A stretch of 42,845 bases of DNA from Ectocarpus siliculosus (GCA_000310025.1 FN649727.1:5738785-5781629), one strand, 5' to 3'. Counted from the first letter of the stretch, positions 22,009 to 35,500 are shown. Program-made: numbers and translations. The notes: a model not told the origin generated them from the sequence alone.

Positions 22009-24574
22009 CACCACCAGCTATTATTTTGTTCTTTTGCGATTGGTTGTATACTCGGTCGTCGGGTGTAATTCAGCCGTATGTTTTTTTTAGGCCCCCAGCG
22101 TAGAAAAAGAGAACGAATGGAGTTTTTTTTTGTCGTTGTTTTTTGCCTTGTCTGCTTTTGTTTGAGGTCGTGGTTTTTGGAGAGGTCCCCAAGGCGAGAG
22201 AGAGGATCGCGGTGCCGGTTTGGCTCAAATGTTTGCATTGTGGCGCGTTCGGCATGGGCCGAACTATTGACACCGCGGTGTTGGTACTGCTGCTTTGCGT
22301 GTCACCGGGAAGGGGAGGGAGGTGGATGTCGTTACATAGGGCTCGTTTCTGATCGCGCTTGTGTACATCGCATTTTTTTCACGGAGACGATGCGGCCAAA
22401 AAAAATGCGACAGTGCTATTGCTGTTGTTGTAGGATACCGTGCTTTTGTTTACAGCTCATGCCCGCCCTGCTGTTCGTTGTCTTGTGTGACCCGGGATGG
22501 GAGCTAAGAATATTGCCAGGGGCAGTGAGAGAATATACCGCTATACGTCGTGTTGTGAGCTGATGGCAATTTTGGAGCGGAGCGTATTTCTAACCGTGAA
22601 GGAGGTCGTGTGTTTTTCACATGTGTCTATGCAATGAACATCATGTTGTTCATTTTTTGTTTTGGAGGAACTTTTTTTTCCTCGCTGCGCTCGGTCGTAT
22701 AGGGGTGGTACTTGGGTCGAATTTGGGGAAATCGTTCCCCCCCCCCCCGTTGTCTCTACCCTTGCGATGTGTGCTTAGACTACGTGTTTCGTTGCGTTGC
22801 GTTGTTCATCCCCCCGCCCGGCTATTGTTGAAGTGCTCGTTTGAGTCGAATATAATTCGTAGAATCGTGCGGTTGGCCTGTTTGATGACTGCTGTCAAGC
22901 ACGGAAGGAGCAACAAGCTCTCTCCCAATGTTACCCCGCTGATGATACCGACTGCTGTAATGACTCTACACATTATGCGTGATCCCGTCCCAAGGTGACG
23001 GGGCGTCACTCTGGCTCCACCAGTATACACCAGTTCACTGTTAGTGTGCGCACGGGCTTGTTGTTTTTGGAAGTGGGCACATGTCGAGGAACTAATGCGC
23101 TTGGACTCAAACCACACGGTGATGTGAGGCAGATTACGGAGGTCAAGTTGAGGGTAGTCATAAGTGTGTAACAGGGAGAGCCGGCTCACTCCTGTGTGTG
23201 TTTGGGGTGTGTGTATTCTGACGGGTTAGTATAGTATCGCGTACAAGCTAACTGGTAACCACCTCTCTACTTCGTGGCATCTCGGGTGCTTGTTGCGCTG
23301 CTTTTTTCAAAGAGAATCCCTCTCCCCCCTTCTGTCTCTCCCTCTCGCTCTCTGCCGAGACACGAACACAACAGCACCTCACTCATGAGCAACGCGGACA
23401 AATCGATGGGCGCATATATATGAGGTGTGAATAGATTCCAAATTCCGTGCGCCACGCACGGAGCAAGTTAATTGGATAGACCACAATCCCCAGATCCATC
23501 CACACACAGCCCACAGACGACGGAAGTGCGTGTTGGATGATCCAATAGAGGAGTAGACAGGAAAGAGGGAGAGAAAGAGAGACAAGGACAGAGGGATGGA
23601 TGCCTACATGCATCCAAGCATTCAAGCAAGCAGCACGCATGAGACTCCCAGGTCTCGTCTGCCGCTTCCCAACCAATCCCAACGGCCAACAAGCAGCATG
23701 CACACATTGCACCCAGTTTTGGACGCCCTGCGAACCTCTTGGAGATCCCGTCTCGTGTTTTTTTTTTTTGACGCCGCACCTGGTTGCCGCCCACATTCAA
23801 CCTTCAACATTCCAAATCGCTTTTTGCTTTCCTCTCGCATCCAAAAGGCGGGCTCGTCTAAACTTCCTGGCTGGCTGCTTGCACCCACCGTGCCGACGAA
23901 GGTAAGCAAGTCGCAGGCGATACATGGTGCTTCGGGAATCACAGCCCAGATCTTTTGGCTCCAACTCAAAAGTGCTTTCATGACAAAACCTCCCGCTTGG
24001 TCATCTTTGTTCTTCAGGCCCCATTGTTCAGACTTGAGAGTGTGCTGCTTCGGCCGAGCTCCGGAGCACACGAGTTGGCAGCTAGAGTTCAACCCTCAGT
24101 TGGTAGGAGACACATGCCTTTCCGCGTTGTGAGGCTTTTCGAATCACGCGATCCTCTCGATCCCACGTATCCGAGCATGCTTGGTGATCTTAGGCGCCGG
24201 CGTGCCCAGCATGAAAGGGCCGCCGGTGGTATGCATGTAGGACATAGACTAATGAGCCGAGTCGCCGGAGCGGCCGGACGCCGTGTGTTGCTCGAAGATG
24301 TGATGCCTGCTGAAGCACGTCATGCGTTGCTGCATAGGACGTTAAACGTATGGAACTAGGGTGTATAATAGGCAAGCGTTTTCTCTGGACATGTGTCTGC
24401 AGGCCACTGCTGCTGCTGGTGTTGTATGCACAACGAACGGGGGCTAATGTTTTTCAGCGCCAACACCGACGCTTTCGAAATGGTGTTTCATGTTCTTCAA
24501 TAGACCCGCAGCAGCCGCAGCCGATCCGCCTCTCCACCGCCGTTACCCCCACACACGTACTCCCCTACTTTTTG

Positions 24575-24575
<1 letters not shown>
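22009..24575. other. Intergenic, no convincing gene
   Basis: This 2.5-kb space runs from the TRPC4AP stop to the NNT 5' end. Open frames of 110-178 codons occur on both strands (for example 22078-22563, 23383-23796 and 23596-24132), but none shows domains, a compositional bias or splice-compatible neighbours. The NNT promoter and 5' UTR should lie toward the right end. Runs of T at 22079-22140 and C at 22738-22748 are the only simple repeats of note. Confidence 0.45.

Positions 24576-24576
<1 letters not shown>

Positions 24577-24647
<71 letters not shown>
24577..24647 (+). repeat. (CT)n microsatellite directly upstream of the NNT start
   Basis: About 35 CT units run into CAG at 24647-24649, 26 nt before the NNT start codon. 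The tract is an ideal polypyrimidine tract, so a 5' UTR intron may end at 24649. Read in the NNT frame it encodes a Leu-Ser repeat with no stop, back to an upstream ATG near 24490. Confidence 0.9.
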
Positions 24648-24651
<4 letters not shown>

Positions 24652-24675
24652 GCGGAAGGAGACGCACCCACAACC

Positions 24676-26515
24676 ATGCTGAGAGGAATCTGCACAAGGA
24701 GCCAACTCAGAGGCCTGCCGCTCCGCGGGTGCTCCGCTAATGCGTGCCGAACAGCAGCGGGGCCTCTGGGCGGGAGCCGCGGAAGCGCCCTGAAGCTGCA
24801 GCAGCGCTGGGAGAGCTCCTCGGTGTCGGATGTGCCCAAGGCCGCCACAGCGGTGAGGTGTTGTGATTTCGTGCGTTCTTACGTGCAGGTTTTTGTTCGC
24901 GCCTCATCATGTGTTGCTTTCGGCGGATGGGGGCAGGGGGGGGTGACCACGGAGGCTAGGTTACACCTGGTGACACACACATGGACAGGCTCGTTTTCGA
25001 TGGAAAGTTGGGGAACTCTGCTGGGTGGGATCGGGACCGCACTGCTCTCTTGGACGGTCGTCGGAGTGCTTATGATCGCGGCAGTGGAAACGCGATGCTG
25101 CATGTTGAAGTTACAGGTGTTACCGTTGCTGAAAGCCTTTTCATGGTGGCCGGGTTACGATGTGTCTGCAGTCTGCAGTGTGCTCGTGGTTTCGCCGCTG
25201 CGCTGTGTCTGGCTGCGAACGGCCGAGCACAACGGGTAAGTTTGAGTGCCGGTGCATCGGCGCCGAACATCTGTTGTATATGCATATGGTAATATCGAGG
25301 GCTGGAGTGAATTGGCTTGGTATACCAGATGTTCAGATAGATGAGATACGACCGCGGTTGTACGGTACACGAGCGGGATCTTTAACACATTGCGGCGAGA
25401 TTAATCCTTGGATTCCACCGCCTGGGCCACAGGGAATGGTAGTGAAAAGGCCGTCAGCCGGGTGCCAAGACTTAAGTTTCTGGACAATTTTCGGAACGAA
25501 CCTCGTATTGGAGTTGACCTGTTTTCGAGGGAGGAGTGATCCGAGCGCGTCGCTATTTTAGTCACTCGACAAACAAACTGGTAAAACAGGTACCAGGTAC
25601 AGAGCAGGCTGGGAGCGCCCTGACAAGGATGTAAGTTATGCAATTGTCGATTGAAACGTCGGATCGAGGTTGCGCCGCTATCTCAACATTGGTCCTGTTT
25701 GGAGGAGTAGGAAGCTTTCGCGAAGAATCGCCCGCCCCGAGATGACGGGACTCCGCGGGATGATTTGTAGTCTTTCCAGTTTTGCGGTGTTGGCCGGATC
25801 ACTCTCGGCACCCTGTTATCAGCTCTAGCAGATCGTAGCCTACCCTTTTATAGGCTACTCTCAACAAAACACAACATGTGTAATTTCTTATTTCACCGCA
25901 CACATGCACTCGTCCTTTCTATCGGGGTGGTGTGATTCGTGACGAAGGATGTAGCCCTCCGCCTCTCTCAGCACTCGATCTTATTTACCGTTATTTCCCT
26001 CCCTCACTTCCTTGCCACCCGCTTCCGAAACAAACGCACGTGTGCGCACGACACCCCTTAAAAACAACAACAATAAAATATGCAATAAAATATGCAAGGC
26101 CATCCCGTACTCGGAGATGAGCGTCGGCGTGCCCAAGGAGATCACGCCGCTGGAGAAGAGGGTGGCGCAGACCCCGGACACCGTCGCCAAGCTCGTCAAG
26201 CTGGGCATCACGGTTAACGTAGAGGCCGGGGCCGGGGAAGCGTCAAAGTGCTCGGACAAGGGGTACGAGGCGGCGGGGGCGAACATCGTCGGGAAGGACA
26301 AGGTGCGTTTTTTTTTTCCTTCAGCAGCAGGGCGCTCGAGGTTTTCTTCTTTTGTTGTTGTTGTTTTTTTGCGTTGGCTATGACTTGCTTCTTGCCGGAG
26401 AGACACCTCCCAGCAGTCGGATGCTCTCCATGACGGCGGATGGCGGGGCGGAGAGGAGATAGAAAGGGGTGCACGCGCTGTGTGTGTGTGTGTGTATGCG
26501 GGTGAATTCCAGACT

Positions 26516-26554
<39 letters not shown>

Positions 26555-29500
26555 ACGACAAAGAGAGCAGTTGTTTGGTATGGGAACTGGATAAGTCGGG
26601 AAACAAGACCCCCCAAAATATGCAGAAAAGTCTTCTGCTTCCCGACCAAAACACACGTGGCCAGTTTGGCGAAATGTCTCAAGAGTACAGCAGCGGGAGG
26701 CCAAACTAGTCCATCAGCACAAGATATGCCCTCCCCCGCTTCATCCCCACCCTCGCCGGTATGTTTTTCCCTCTCGCTTCCTCCAATCTCTTTGTTCTTT
26801 TCTCCGCTACAACTACCGTACCGCATGTGTCATGTGTCATGTGCCATGCGTGTCTTTTCACTCAGGTATGGAAGTCTGACCTGGTGATGAAGGTCAACCC
26901 GCCTACGACGGAGGAGGCGGCGCTGCTCGAGTCCAGGGCCATCATGTCGCTCTTCTGGCCCGCGCAGAACAAGGAGCTGCTGGAGCAGATGGCCAAGCAG
27001 GGCGCGACGGTGCTGGCCATGGACCAGCTTCCCAGAACTCTCAGCCGAGGGCAGGTAGACCGAGGGCAGGCTCCTACTTTTGTGACGGTTCCTCCCGTGC
27101 GGTGGTGTTTCTGCGATTGTACTGCGACAACAATAATTTCATCCCGTGCGGCGGTTGCGTGATTTGTTCTACTACTGCAACAACATCCCGTGCGGTTGTG
27201 TGATCTATTTGTTGTTCTTGTGTTGTTGTGCGGGTGACACTCTTCTGTTGTTCGTCGTGAGGTCCTGCCGGTGGAGGTGTTTTTGTTTTCCTGGCGGGCT
27301 AGTGCGGGACGGGGGTTCCTACTACTGCCTGTCCCGTATGGATGCCGCTATGTATGCAAAGCGGAGCGCGGATGTTGATGAGGGTTCCGGATGCTTGCTT
27401 TCCTTGCTGTTCATGCGTGTAAGATTCATGGCTCTGCTTATGCCTCTCTAGCCGGGAACCGACCCACCTGCGGCATTCTACGCACAACGTTGAGACGAAT
27501 CCAGGAATTCAATGTATCCACTCTTGAACGTACATGTCGTACGCTCCCCCACCCTCCCTCCCTACCCAATCACGGACGTCCTTGGTTTGATCACTTTGCT
27601 TTGGGTCTACCTCGCAGTCCTTTGATGTGCTGAGCTCGCAAGCCAACATCGCGGGATACCGGGCCGTGTTGGAGGCGGCTCACCACTTCGACAGGTTCTT
27701 CGCGGGGCAGACTACGGCGGCCGGACGTATCCCCCCTGCTAAGGTGTGTATGATAGGTAGATAGCTTCGGGAGAGAGGACAGCAGAATTGGAAATACGGC
27801 GGGAGGAACTAGGAGGAAGGAGTTGACAGGTGGATGTATGCACGAACACGCTTATTTCGCCCGGTATTGATAGGCAGCTGAGGCTGACTCAATTTCTTTT
27901 ATGAAGAGAGAGATGGGCAGACAGACAAGACAGACAATAATCAACGACCAACCCTAGAGCGAGCTATCTCGGCGTTGGCAGCGCTAAGTGTCTTGGTGGT
28001 GCGAGCAATGCGCCCAACTTCGGCCCCAGATTTGGACGGTGGTGTGGTGCACGGAGTTGGGCCAGGCTCATTGAGAGGTAAGGAGGCAGAGGGTACGGCG
28101 TACTTGGTGGCGGTGCCCCTTGGTGCTCAAAGCATTATTATAGTGCATACAATCACATGGCTAGGACTTGTTCAACGTGGTGGGGGGCGAGCAGTGCTCT
28201 CCTCCCAAGGGTTTGCTACAAATGGGCACCCCACGTACAAGCGATTTATCCCCTTTCTCCACTCGTCGGTTTCTAGATTTCCAAAGCAAACACGGTTGAA
28301 AACGTAGCACGAATGGCTTCCGTATAATAGGTCCAACAAACAGGAGTGCCCACCCATTTTCCCTGCCCCCGACATCTACCTTCACGTCGCTTTCTCTTGC
28401 GACACGCGTGCGTCCATCCCCCCGCCGCCGCTTGCAGATGCACGGTGATTACCCATTAACAACCCACACCACTTTTTTTTTTTTTTGTAAGGTGCTCGTC
28501 CTCGGGGGCGGAGTGGCGGGCCTCGCGGCCGTGCAGGCGGCCAAGAACATGGGGGCGGTGGTGAAGGCGTTCGACGTCAGGCCGGCCGTGAAGGAGCAGA
28601 TCGAGTCACTCGGCGGGGAATTCCTAGAGGTCGATCTCCAAGTGAGTGCTAACATGCTATTTAGGCTTTCAGGTGGCATGGAATCGGGGAGTTCCTGGGG
28701 GTGAATCTCGACGTGAATGCTAACGCTACACTGCCGGGTAGGTACGATAGCATCCGTTTTTGTTTGGTGGGTAAATTTTGCTTTCTCCCTATGTATTTGC
28801 TTCTAGATATCATCGAAGGACCAGGAGCAGTGAGTCCTCGTCGCAGAGCTCTTGTAGTTCAACATGCACCAGCGTCATTCGCAGGGGAGAGAAGGGCAGA
28901 GGGGAAGTAATGCCATGGTTTATGGTGGTGGCGAGTGGCGGGGCAGGGGAGGGGGGGGGGGGAGCGTACTCTTATGTTTTGCATGCCTTAGCGGTTAGAC
29001 CATTGACCACGCGTCCTCGAGAGTACGGAGCATGGTTCCCACAGGACCGATCACCGATGGCCAATCGTTCCTTCCTACTTTGCCAAAGGTGGCTCAAGAA
29101 TGTCTTCCCTAGTCTGTCTATCCTAACGATATCCCTTCCCGCCTTTTCAAACCACTTCCTACTCTCCAGCACAGATACCGTCCTCTCCTCTCTATTCCAT
29201 GCCTCAAACATCTCCCTGTACGTCCCTTGTATATTTCCCAGCTCAGTCATGTACACTTCCCTCTCCGTATTGTACAGCCGACATTCCGCGACTACATGAA
29301 CACGGTCTTCGCATTCGAAGCCGCAATCATATTTGAACTTGTCGTCTTCGTGGTGGGGGGGGCGAGTTGAAAACCAAACTATGCATCTGGTGGAGGAAGA
29401 GAACATAGAAGCGTTCCTTTTCTTGGAGACGGACGTAAACGTGGCGGGAGATTTTCATATCAAGGAGAGAGTGCAGGTTGGCTTTGATTGTCGAGGCGAC

Positions 29501-32500
29501 ACGGTTGGGCTGCGAAACGACTCATATTTTATTAACACCTTTCCGCTTTGTGTGGTACGAAGGTTGATACGCTGTTTTTGTCAAACTCCCCTTTTCAAAT
29601 TCTCTTCTCCTCTCTCCCCCCCCCCCCTCCCTCCCCTATCTCCCTCCCTCCCTCCTCTCCCTCTTCTTCTCCCTCTTCTCCTCGCCGTCTTTTTTGGGTT
29701 TTTCCAGGAGGACGGATCGGGGGCCGGCGGTTACGCCAAGGAGATGTCGAAGGAGTGGTTCCAGGCGGCAGAGCGCATGCTGGCGGCGGAGATGAAGGGC
29801 ATCGACGTCGTTATCGGTACGGCGCTCATACCGGGGAGGCCGGCGCCTCGTCTCATCACGGAGGTATATACAGGGCAGGGATGGGGTGGGTGGGGGTAGA
29901 CACGCGCGGGGGGGGGGGGGGGGGGAATCTTTTGGTTTGGGTGGCTTAAGGGGTAAAACCTTTGCCCCCCGCCCCCCAAAGGGAGGGAAATTTTTTCCCC
30001 AGGAACCAAAACCGAAGGGCAAACCTTCCTTTCCAATTGGGCAAAAGGGGGCCAAAAAAGGTTTCCCCAATTTGGTTATCCCAACCAAGTTCCTTTCCCC
30101 CTTTTTAAAACACTTTTTAACCCCCCGAAACCGCACCGGCCCCCCCCCCCTATTTCCTGGCCCAAAAAATTCCCCGGAAGTCCCCTGGATTTTTCCCCGC
30201 CCAAACATGGAAACTTTCCCCCCCTTTTTTGAACACGGAAATTTCCCGAAAAAAAGAAAACTGGTTTTCCATTTCAAACCCCCAACCCATTTTAAATTTG
30301 GGGCCTCCCCCGCCAACCGCCCAAGTCTTCCCCCAAATTTGCGAAAGGCCATTTCCCCCGGCCCGGCATTTAACCTAAAATTTTTCCCCGCCCCCCTTGG
30401 GCCCTGGGGGGAAACCTTGGAACCCATTTCTTTTTTTANNNNNNNNNNNNNNNNNNNNNNNNNNNNNNNNNNNNNNNNNNNNNNNNNNNNNNNNNNNNNN
30501 NNNNNNNNNNNNNNNNNNNNNNNNNNNNNNNNNNNNNNAGAGGTAAGGAGGCAGAGGGTACGGCGTACTTGGTGGCGGTGCCCCTTGGTGCTCAAAGCAT
30601 TATTATAGTGCATACAATCACATGGCTAGGACTTGTTCAACGTGGTGGGGGGCGAGCAGTGCTCTCCTCCCAAGGGTTTGCTACAAATGGGCACCCCACG
30701 TACAAGCGATTTATCCCCTTTCTCCACTCGTCGGTTTCTAGATTTCCAAAGCAAACACGGTTGAAAACGTAGCACGAATGGCTTCCGTATAATAGGTCCA
30801 ACAAACAGGAGTGCCCACCCATTTTCCCTGCCCCCGACATCTACCTTCACGTCGCTTTCTCTTGCGACACGCGTGCGTCCATCCCCCCGCCGCCGCTTGC
30901 AGATGCACGGTGATTACCCATTAACAACCCACACCACTTTTTTTTTTTTTTGTAAGGTGCTCGTCCTCGGGGGCGGAGTGGCGGGCCTCGCGGCCGTGCA
31001 GGCGGCCAAGAACATGGGGGCGGTGGTGAAGGCGTTCGACGTCAGGCCGGCCGTGAAGGAGCAGATCGAGTCACTCGGCGGGGAATTCCTAGAGGTCGAT
31101 CTCCAAGTGAGTGCTAACATGCTATTTAGGCTTTCAGGTGGCATGGAATCGGGGAGTTCCTGGGGGTGAATCTCGACGTGAATGCTAACGCTACACTGCC
31201 GGGTGGGTTCGAAAGCCTCCGTTTTTGTTTGGGGGGTAAATTTTGCTTTCCCCCCAAGGATTTGCTTCCAGATATCATGGAAGGCCCGGGGGCGGGGGGT
31301 CCTGGTCGCAGAGTTTTTTTAGTTCAACATGCCCCACCGTCATTCCCGGGGGAGGGAAGGGCAGAGGGGAAATAATCCCAGGGTTTATGGGGGTGGGGGG
31401 GGGCGGGCCCGGGGGGGGGGGGGGGGGGGCGTACTCTTATGCTTTGCATGCCTTAGCGGTTAGACCATTGACCACGCGTCCTCGAGAGGACGGAGCATTG
31501 TTCCCACAGGACCGATCACCGATGGCCAATCGTTCCTTCCTACTTGGCCAAAGGTGGCTCAAAAATGTCTTCCCTAGTTTGTCTATCCTACCGATGTCAC
31601 TTCCCGCCTTTTCAAACCACTTTCTACTCCCCAGTACCGCTACCGTCCTCTCCTCTCTATTCCATGCCTCAAACATCTCCCTGTACGTCCCTTGTATTCT
31701 TCCCAGCTCAGTCATGTACACTTCCCTCTCCTTTTCGTACCACGGACATTCCGCGACTACATGAACACTGTCTTCGCATTCGAAGCCGCAATCGCATTTG
31801 AACTTGTCGTCTTCGTCGTCTACCGTCCTATGTCTTCGTCGACGTTCGCGAAGGCCTATGTCCCCGGTCCTGCATTTGACCTTAAGCTTTGTCCCTGCAT
31901 CCATTGGTCCATGTAGGTAATCCTTGAACCCTATTCCTTCTTTCAACATTCCGTACACTTCTAGACCCTCCTTATCCTTGGATTCTTTCCTTAGATTCTG
32001 TTCTTCTCTGTCGGCACAAGCAACAGATATCTTCTTCTTGAACCCCTGTAGACCCTCCGTTTCCAGCGTTTCATCTTCGTCGATGTCCAATCCCTTCCAT
32101 ACGTCCTCTACAACCTTGACCCATTCCGTGGGTTGTCTACCCCTCTTTTTGTTTGCCCACTTCGCCTCCCATACTATTCTCGGCAACCTCTCCTCTCCCA
32201 TCCCGCACATGCGATACTGCCATGTCAGCTTCCTTACGTCTCTTCCCGACCGTAGGGATTGGATCCCCAATTCTGCCCTGACTGCTGCATTATTTGTGCG
32301 CTTGGAGCATCCTAGGATGATTTTCGCTGCTTTCATCTGCGCCGCCTCGAGTTCTTTCACTACCTTCTTATTTCCTTCCCATACTTCTCCGGCGTACTCT
32401 AGCGGCGGTACGATTACGCTCTTCAAAACCGTCAGTTTGATGCGTGTATCAAGGTGCCGGTTTGCGAGTATTGGGTGCAGCTTCCCTGCTCGTGCTTTGC

Positions 32501-35500
32501 CCTTTTCCGCTACCTTGGACATGTGTGCATTCCACGAGCAATCTTTTGCGATCTCTACTCCGAGGTATGTGTACTGGTCCACTACTGCAATCTCCTCGAT
32601 CCCCCACTTCCATCTATGTTCTACTGGTTCCTTCCTGCCCTCGTTGCATACCATGACGGCACTCTTCGCAACGTTGGCAGACAATCTCCACTTATCAGTA
32701 AACTTCTTCGCCGCGTCAATTTGCAGTTGCAGTCCCTCAGGGGTGTCCGACATACCAACAAAGTCATCCGCAAACAGCATTCCTGACACCGAAGTTTCCG
32801 TGTCCCCTACTTTTACTCCCTTCCGGACTGCCTCTACGACTTCCAACAGATCGTTGATGAACACCTGGAACAATGTTGGGGACAGCGTGCAACCTTGTGG
32901 GACCCCTTGCTCAATGTCGAAGAATTTAGACAGTTCTCCGTCTAGCATGACCGCGCTTTTCGTACACTCTGTCATCTTCTTCAGCACCCTCCACATTTTC
33001 CCCTTGATCCCGTACTTGGACAATTGTTTCCACAGCCCATTTCTCCATACGGTATCGTATGCCTTTTTCACGTCCAGGAAGAAGCAGTACGTCCGCTTTC
33101 CCGCCCTCTTTCTACCTTGGATGATTCTCCCTACCGTGAATGCGTGGTCTACGCACCCCCTCTTCTGTCGGAAACCTGCCTGGCCCTCACTAATGCTACG
33201 TTTCTTCTCCAGTACTCCCACTATCCTATCGTTCAGCAGCTTACAAAACACTTTTCCTACTGTGTTCAACAGTGTGATACCCCTGTAGTTTCCTGGGTCA
33301 GTCTTGTCTCCTTTCTTAAACAGGTTCACAACCACTCCTTTCCTCCATCTACTTGGCGCATACTCGTTTTTCCACACCCAGTTGTACAACAGTCCCTTCA
33401 GCGGGTTCTTCCCTTTCCCCCCAAATTTCAGGAATTGTTTTATTTTCCCTTCCCCCCTTGTTGTTTTGGGGCACGGCAGTTTTTTCACCCACCCTTAACC
33501 TTCGCGGGGGGGGGGGGGGGTTGTTTTGTTGATGTATGGGTCCAGATTGGGTGACGGGGGTGGAACCCTGGCGAGACGGGCAGGACCGAATTCGTGCTGG
33601 TTACCGCGCTTGTTTTCTTTTTATTTTAGGGGGGCGGAGGTGCAGAGGGTCAGTGTGGTGTTTTCTGTGTCTGTTCGCTGCATGAAGAGGCTCAGGCTTG
33701 CCCGGCAAGGGATACGATCTGCCCCGCTTCCGGTTCTTAGCTTGCGTCTCGGTTTGTTCCACCGTGATGCTTTCGGCCGGTCAAACGGAAGAGACATACT
33801 ACATTTGTTTTCCGGCTAGAGGAAGCCGTGCTGCTGGTTGATTGGCCACTAAGCATATGCATGTTGTTGCCCACTGCGGGGAGATCCGTTGGGATTACTG
33901 AGATCCGTTGGAACTACACCGGTGTTGTGCAGGCATTTTCTCATTATGTTTTGCGCCTATCCCACCCCGGTGCGCATGCGTGTAGGCGACCTACGGAGCT
34001 ATGTTGTTGAACATCCCCTTGCCCCCCCCGCCTCCCTCGGGGTTCCGCCCCTCGTCGATAATCCGTTGTTGTGAACATTAACACTTGTCCCATACCATGA
34101 TGGTCACGGAACGGAACAGCCCATGGTGGATTCCATGAAGGTCGGGAGCGTAACCGTCGACCTCGCGGCTGCCACGGGCGGGAACATCGCCACCACGAGA
34201 GCAGACGAGGTGTGTGTGCCGAGAACCGTTTCGCTTCGCGTCGTTTCGTTTCGTTTCGTTTCGTTTTGTTTCGTGGTGGACGGGAAGCCAACAAGACTCA
34301 GACGAGCCATTTTGTACCTATCGTATCTTGTTCGGCTTTGCCTTTTTGGCGTTGCGTTGGAGCTCTCTCGGGCGGTACAGCTCTCGAGCTTCTTGTTACT
34401 TGTTTTTTGGTACAAAAGTCAAGCGGTCCAAGGAAGAGCGGGCGCTGATGCGTCGACATGAGCCACGACGCATCTCCGACTGTGGTGTTTTTGTTTTGAA
34501 TCAGCAGCAGAAGACAACGCCGCCTAAATGTTCGGTGCCGGTACCGTTTCTCGAGCAGACGGTTTTGCCGGCGTGGTTGTCGTTTGCAGTTTTTCTCGTG
34601 TTCCCACTCAAGACACTACCGTACCGTGAGCCACACCCCCTGCCCCCCCTGCCCGGCACCGGGGGATACACATGCATGGGCTTTTCTTTCGCCGGTGCCC
34701 CCTCCTACGGCGTCCATTTATCCTCGTCCCCCCACCTCTGGCTACACCGACAACTAGTTGTGATTTTTTGGTATCGAGCCTACCCCCAACCCCTGTAGCC
34801 CTTTCCCAAACCCCAACACTCGATTCCTGACGTCAGGCACTTTCACACCTGTGCTCCCCACCCCCCCCCATCCCTTTACACCGACATCTTCTTCAGGTGT
34901 ACAAGACCCCCAACGGCGTGACGTGTATTGGGTACACGGACATGACCAGCCGGCTGGCCAACACGGCGTCTGCCCTCTTCTCCAACAACGTGGTTAAGCT
35001 CTTCTCCTCGGCTGGTCCGTTTCAGCACGGGGGTAAGCCTCTTGCAGTTAGGCTTGGCTTTGGCTTGGGTGTGGCTTGACTGGCTGGGCGACGTTGTCCC
35101 GTGCGTCTCATATTTGTGTGGTTTGCTGGGATTGTCGTTAGGGAGCGGGTGACGGCCGCTGCTTCCGCCCGCCCGACTGGCTGCGGGACTTCTTCGCGCG
35201 GAAGAATGCCTACATGGTACATTGCCGTGGTACGCAGAAGTCAACTCCGAGTCTTGGGGGGGCCGTCGTATATGGGACAAGGAGCACAAATGCGCACGCA
35301 AAGCCAAGCCATCCGCAAGACCTTGCCCTTATCCCACACCGTCCACTGTCCCGCCCCGTTGTGTGTGGATACATCACGGTACGGAACAGCATGGAACGGG
35401 ATGACACGAAACGACGTGCGGACTAATCGTTCACATTCCGTGGTAGTAGCGGATTGGATTCGGACACACGTGCGAATATTACGTACCTTGGGTTGGAAAG

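Noticed and set aside
22078-24359. Several open frames of 110-178 codons on both strands
   Set aside because: No domain signature, overlapping frames and mixed composition typical of chance ORFs in GC-rich DNA.
29636-30613. 325-codon minus-strand ORF across the N gap
   Set aside because: It spans 100 N and the degraded LINE read, so it is not a real protein.
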